DNA of 64,000 bases from Rhizophagus irregularis (lineage: Eukaryota > Glomeromycota > Glomeromycetes > Glomerales > Glomeraceae), in the NCBI RefSeq assembly GCF_026210795.1, contig NC_089442.1:186001-250000 (forward strand), written 5' to 3'. Position 1 is the first letter of the stretch. Every line of letters begins with the position of its first letter. Below, in pieces: positions 59,988-64,000 of this stretch. The notes below the pieces were generated by a model, which worked only from the letters and a program-made list of their open reading frames with translations, was not told the DNA's origin and searched no databases. A program made the translations under genes and the position numbers.

Positions 59988-60383
59988 TTACCACCCCCTC
60001 TTATTCTTTTCCTTCGATTTCCCACCTTTTTTACCTTTCCCTCTTTGAGCGGATTTATCTTTTTTCGCCACTGCTGTAAGCGTTGTTTCTGATCCACTCT
60101 CTTCGTTAGTATCATCACTACTAACTACCCCTCTACTCAACTCTTCCTTGTTACATCGCTTATGTACAACTTTTTCGTCAACTGGAATTTCTTCTTTTTT
60201 AATTTCTGGTGATAAACGTGATAAACAAACTTGATTTACCTTATTATATAACTCCACCTCCTCTTTGGAAACTGGCACCTCTCCAGTCTCTTTTTCCTTC
60301 CTTAAATCCTTAATCACATCAAGCACCTCGTCCGCGGTCACGTGACCATTCGTGTCCAAATTTGGATTGGAAATGAAGATCAT
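59988..60383 (-). CDS. Small EF-hand-like, Lys-rich protein
   Basis: From an ATG at 60383 the minus strand reads 131 residues to a TAG at 59988. The longer upstream open stretch has no ATG and looks like a leader or intron. Residues about 6-27 (NPNLDTNGHVTADEVLDVIK) fit one EF-hand: ligands N, D and N at loop positions 1, 3 and 5, Gly at 6, a hydrophobic residue at 8, and Glu at 12. The middle is acidic and Ser/Thr-rich; the last 25 residues are dominated by Lys and Gly (KGKKGGKSKEKNKRGW), suggesting a disordered basic tail. A single EF-hand with a basic tail is unusual; calcium binding is plausible but not certain. It lies divergently between the two decarboxylase genes. Confidence 0.5.
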   Translation of the reverse strand: MIFISNPNLDTNGHVTADEVLDVIKDLRKEKETGEVPVSKEEVELYNKVNQVCLSRLSPEIKKEEIPVDEKVVHKRCNKEELSRGVVSSDDTNEESGSETTLTAVAKKDKSAQRGKGKKGGKSKEKNKRGW

Positions 60384-60855
60384 CCTAATACTAATAATGA
60401 TGTAATAAGTTGCAATTAATTTATTATTTACGTTGATCAAAGGATCAACATGTAAATTATTATATAAACCCCAACTTTTTGACTTAGTTCTTTTTAGTTC
60501 CTTTTAACTCCTTTTCTTAAAGAACAATTACTTCTTATTATTATAATTATTTTATAATGTTCTGACGAAATTTTATGATTATATTATTTTATATTTAATA
60601 AATAACTGTGTTATAATGACATACCGTATTCTTACATAATAAAGAATAAACCTTTTATTAAATTATAAATTTTATGACTTTATGAAATGAATAAATTCTT
60701 GTGGCGACAGAGTGGCAGAAGCTGTCATGGCAATACTATTAACCGAAGATTTCCAAATTGTCAAACTATTTTCGGATATTATTACTAATATACTTTTTTT
60801 AGAGGTTTGATCAACAAGTTAATTATGTAATGCGCCACTAAATATATTATTAATT
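60384..60855. other. Intergenic, promoter side of the EF-hand-like gene
   Basis: A TTTATATAATA motif on the minus strand near 60458-60468 could be its TATA box. No other gene seen. Confidence 0.4.
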
Positions 60856-61036
60856 GTAATGATAATGAGTATGATATGATCTTCATTATATATATGGTTT
60901 GATACTAAAAATTGGTATGAATGGTTAGTATGTTTCCTACTCTCAATATTAAAAATTCTATACAGTTACAGTATAGCTGATATTTGACCATACCTTACAT
61001 ACAACGAAGGTCATATCATACTCGTTATTGTTGTAC
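60856..61036. mobile_element. Short inverted-end element upstream of decarboxylase 2
   Basis: GATAATGAGTATGATATGAT at left pairs with, inverted, AATAACGAGTATGATATGAC at right; the arms are about 30 bases. It is about 180 bases, non-coding, and about 190 bases upstream of the TATA box of decarboxylase 2. No counterpart is seen before decarboxylase 1, so it arrived after the duplication or was lost there. Confidence 0.6.
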
Positions 61037-61226
61037 CGAATGAGAATCGGTAATTACATTGTCATTTAAAAATGACATGTGTTCATTTTATCATTTGTCA
61101 TTTGCAAATAACATTTTTTTTTTTAAATTATATAAATTTTTACGTCATTTAGATGTCACTTAAACACATTTGAAAAATAGTTATATGATAATGTCATTTT
61201 GGCGCAATATTATTTTCTTTTAATGA

Positions 61227-61235
61227 TATATAAAG
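61227..61235 (+). promoter_or_regulatory. TATA box of decarboxylase 2
   Basis: TATATAAAG with the same following leader as gene 1, 262 bases before the ATG; the leader is longer by an insertion (about 61270-61420). Confidence 0.6.
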
Positions 61236-61488
61236 ATACGAAGGCATTAACAGGGCCTCCATTTTCTTTTCTTTTTATCACGCCACCAAAAAGCCAAACA
61301 TCAAGACGTTTTTTTATTTTTAATTTTGCATGAGAAGCAATGTCTTGTTAAGGATATTCTAACTTATTTTGAGTTACCACAAGCCCGAAAATCTTTGAAC
61401 TCCCTGCCTTTGAGCATATTTGAAATTTTATTTGATTCTTACAAAACAACTTCGAGTAACAAGTCCGTCGACATTATCTCGGAAAAAC

Positions 61489-62664
61489 ATGACTGAACAA
61501 CCTTTGGGGCCTTTTCCTAAACCCGAGTCCTATCAACCTATTGTTCAAAGGCTGAAGGACATGATTGAACGCAATAACTGGAAGGATAAATTTGAGCGGG
61601 CGGTCCATGACGCTTACAAGACAGGTGTCGAAGATATGACCAATATTAGCAGTTTGACCGACTATTACAATTTTCTTAATTACTTTGTGTTATGGGTGCC
61701 CAAAGAGGATGAAACAGGAGCTTTTGTTTACAATATGCTTGGCACGATGTACTTTGTCCTCGATCAGAAAACGGTCAGAGATTTTCAGTCACCCATTAAG
61801 CCTTCATCGTACCCACCACCGCCGTTAACGGAGCTATCCAAGTGGATAGTCGATTTCGCCGGAGCTATGGGACAATTTCTTGATACGCCTCAATCACTTA
61901 CCGAGGAATCTCTACAGACTTTTTATACCGCGGAGAACTACAATGTTGACGCCTACGTGGTTCCAGAAGGAGGCTGGTTAGGGCACTCTTTCAACGAATT
62001 TTTCGCGCGAAAATTCTTGCCAGGGACCCGGCCCATTGATGGCCCCTCCAATCCAGCAGTTATCGTGAGTGCCGCAGACTCGACCTTCGATGGCTCTTGG
62101 GATATCAATACTGATTCAATTGTATATTTGAAAGGCCTCTCCTGGACCATTGGCGAGTTACTTGCAGACAGTAAGTATGCAAATGACTTTGCCGGCGGAA
62201 AATTTATGCACGCATTTCTCTCACCATACGACTATCATCGTCAGCATGCTCCTGTCGATGGCAAAGTGCTCGAAGCCAAAGTCATTCCAGGCCAGACCTA
62301 TCTTGAAGTTAATATTAAAAAACATTCTGACGGAAAACATAGACTCATTCCTACTCGAGGACTTGTTTCTCCGGACTCTGCAGGGTATCAATTCTGCCAG
62401 ACTCGCGGTCTAATTGTAATTGATTCGCCGAAAGTTGGAAAAGTGGCTGTTTTACCAGTCGGTATGGCTCAAGTGTCCTCTGTGGTCCTCTCCGTCAAGG
62501 AAGGAGATGAAGTGAAGAAAGGGGATGAGTTATCTTATTTCCAGTTTGGTGGGTCTGACATTGTTCTCTTGTTCCAAGCGCAGAGCAAAGTTAAAATACT
62601 TGCTAACGAACACAAGCATTATCGCGTGGGCGAACAGATTGCAATTGCTCATATTGCTGAATAA
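61489..62664 (+). CDS. Phosphatidylserine decarboxylase / PsiD-like decarboxylase 2
   Basis: A single exon of 391 residues, very similar to the gene at 56514. The ATG is chosen because it aligns with that of gene 1 and because the 40 bases before it are conserved (AACAAGTCCGTCGA). It keeps the N-terminal PSDC-like domain, NEFFARKF, YDYHRQHAPVDG, GMAQVSSV and FQFGGSDIVLLF with the likely cleavage Ser356. It differs by a 9-residue gap in the Gly/Lys-rich loop before the cleavage site (KEGDEVKKGDE only), a shorter N-terminus, and scattered conservative changes. Both copies are open with intact key residues, so both are probably active; divergence in loops may reflect different substrates or expression. 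Confidence 0.85.
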   Translation: MTEQPLGPFPKPESYQPIVQRLKDMIERNNWKDKFERAVHDAYKTGVEDMTNISSLTDYYNFLNYFVLWVPKEDETGAFVYNMLGTMYFVLDQKTVRDFQSPIKPSSYPPPPLTELSKWIVDFAGAMGQFLDTPQSLTEESLQTFYTAENYNVDAYVVPEGGWLGHSFNEFFARKFLPGTRPIDGPSNPAVIVSAADSTFDGSWDINTDSIVYLKGLSWTIGELLADSKYANDFAGGKFMHAFLSPYDYHRQHAPVDGKVLEAKVIPGQTYLEVNIKKHSDGKHRLIPTRGLVSPDSAGYQFCQTRGLIVIDSPKVGKVAVLPVGMAQVSSVVLSVKEGDEVKKGDELSYFQFGGSDIVLLFQAQSKVKILANEHKHYRVGEQIAIAHIAE

Positions 62665-63245
62665 TCATGAAATATTTAATACTCAAGAATATGTAATTTT
62701 TTTACATAAATTATCACATTATTTTTGCAACCTTGGGCTATTTATTCTACACTTGTAAATCACGACCTATGTAATCTGAATAATAAAGTAAAATAGTGAT
62801 TTTATAAATATATAAAAATTCCATATATTTAAAATAAATTTATAAATTAATTTGAATTGTGTAATGACTGTAACATGTAGTATGCTTTCCGCCAATTACT
62901 ATTCATAGAATTAATTTGTTCCGTTCATTTTCGTGGGATAATATCACGATTTTTAGCTAAAAGTAAATGGTGTTATAAAAAGATAAATAAATTATAATTA
63001 TCTATATGAAGAAAATGAATAAAAAATTTCTCTCTCCGTTGATGATACCACGTTTTTATGGTCAATATTCATGTTGTAAATCGTCACAAATCAGCGCATG
63101 TCATCGGAAATCGGAATCGGCGTAATATATCATATAAATTTATTAAATTTAAAGACTTTTATATTTTTGTTCATGCTACTGCTTATTTCCAGAATTTGTG
63201 TGCATAATTTACCATATGATTTAAGTTCATTGAAAACAACGGGCT
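62665..63245 (+). repeat. 3' flank of decarboxylase 2
   Basis: Direct counterpart of 57729-58345 with small gaps; AATAAA at 62782-62787. Shows that the duplication unit included about 600 bases downstream. Confidence 0.7.
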
Positions 63246-63589
63246 GTTGCTAGTACATACTTTATAATAAAAATATTTCTGTGAAAAATGTTGATCTGTG
63301 TTTATATTTCCATGTTTTTTCCATAAATGTATCATTTTCACGAAAGGCACGGAATATTCGGATAAAAATTTTTATAGGGATTTCGATTAAGAATTATATA
63401 AAATTTGTTTTTTTACTTCAAATCACCTGGAGTGATCATCACCGTCGGCCAGAATTATTAATTTTTACCGGCATTATATTTTTTTAATGCTGGTCAATCG
63501 TCATAATTTAAGTCACCGGTGATCATCACCCTCGTGAAATTCAAAATTTATTGTATTTGTTATTCAAAAACTTTTGTAAATATTATTAC

Positions 63590-64000
63590 AATGAAGTGTT
63601 TCATACTAAGGATTTTTTTATAATTCTAAAATCTATTAATCTACCTTTATTTGATTGTTTTATAAAGAGTTTAATGAATCAAATGAACGTGATAAATAAG
63701 ACCTAATTTATATAAAAAAAAAATCCTGGAACCGCCAACTGAATATAAGGAAAGTAGATCGATCGAATCTTTAGTTTTTTTTTCATAAAAACATAAAACA
63801 CGTCTAACAAACAGATCATTGGTATTATCGATATACATAATATCGATAGAATTTTTTTGTTTTAACTTATAACCTGTATAATATTATCAATAATATCAAT
63901 GCAATACTTTAAGATGAACTTAAATCATATATTGAATTGTGTACATAAATTCTGGAAATAATCTGTAGCATGAACAAAAAATATTAAAGTCTTTAAATTT
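63590..64000 (-). repeat. Inverted copy of the decarboxylase 3' flank
   Basis: Read in reverse complement it follows 58235-59035: AAATTTAAAGACTTTAATAT, TTTTTGTTCATGCTA and TTTCCAGAATTTATG at the very end of the window, and GTCTTATTTATCACGTTCA, AACTCTTTATAAAAC and ATGAAACACTTCATT toward 63590. A 350-base part of the left copy (about 58340-58740) is missing. Together with 63137-63232 it forms an inverted repeat. Confidence 0.75.

Noticed and set aside
1-64000. tRNA, rRNA and CRISPR arrays
   Set aside because: I looked for cloverleaf-type B-box sequences, rRNA-like conserved blocks and regularly spaced identical repeats and found none I could support; the tandem repeats at 33169 and 43938 have no spacers.

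Overview
The window looks like nuclear DNA of an arbuscular-mycorrhizal fungus (Glomeromycotina, Rhizophagus-like). The DNA is very AT-rich. Coding islands are small and separated by long gene-poor stretches, and introns are short (about 70-125 bases, GTAAG-like donors, TTTAG/CAG acceptors). There are local multigene families of kinase-like genes, many broken copies, and many short elements with inverted ends. The organism is inferred from this style and these families; no marker gene names it.

Layout. 1-9.0 kb: no convincing gene, but a direct duplication, a degenerate tandem array and several small foldback or inverted-terminal elements, including one bounded by TA at 7642-8162. 9.0-11.0 kb: a coding-like fragment and two copies of a small unknown gene, one cut by a 633-bp element with a 9-base target duplication, the other frameshifted. 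12.4-14.9 kb: protein kinase copy A with another element in its 5' flank. 15.3-16.1 kb (minus): remains of a gene with an aspartic-protease-like motif. 19.5-20.3 kb: a secreted Thr-rich protein with an Apple/PAN-like end. 22.6-23.0 kb (minus): an unknown basic protein. 24.1 kb: a 33-residue membrane peptide. 25.2-26.3 kb: a tandem duplication with an element in one arm. 28.5-29.7 kb: a seven-helix membrane protein. 30.3-32.9 kb: glycogen synthase in seven exons. 33.5-34.1 kb: a broken membrane-protein gene. 34.6-36.5 kb: an intact five-exon protein whose domain order resembles animal MLKL (helical bundle, brace, pseudokinase), followed by a decayed kinase-half copy and fragments of a dispersed protease-like gene (to 41.7 kb). 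42.4-49.8 kb: kinase copies B-E in a tandem array; C and E are intact from exon 1 on, B and D are broken. 52.7-53.8 kb: a secreted alpha/beta-hydrolase. 56.5-57.7 and 61.5-62.7 kb: two intronless decarboxylases of the phosphatidylserine-decarboxylase/PsiD-like family, with shared promoters and 3' flanks; a hAT-like transposase fragment and a small EF-hand-like protein lie between them. The last 400 bases are an inverted copy of the flank downstream of the first decarboxylase.

Functionally, glycogen synthase is core carbon storage. The secreted Apple-like protein, the secreted hydrolase and the seven-helix protein suit surface or host-interface roles. The kinase family and the MLKL-like pseudokinase suggest signalling or regulated cell death, which is inference only. 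The recurring theme is duplication followed by decay, with short non-autonomous elements inserting into duplicated copies so that the sister copy serves as the empty site.
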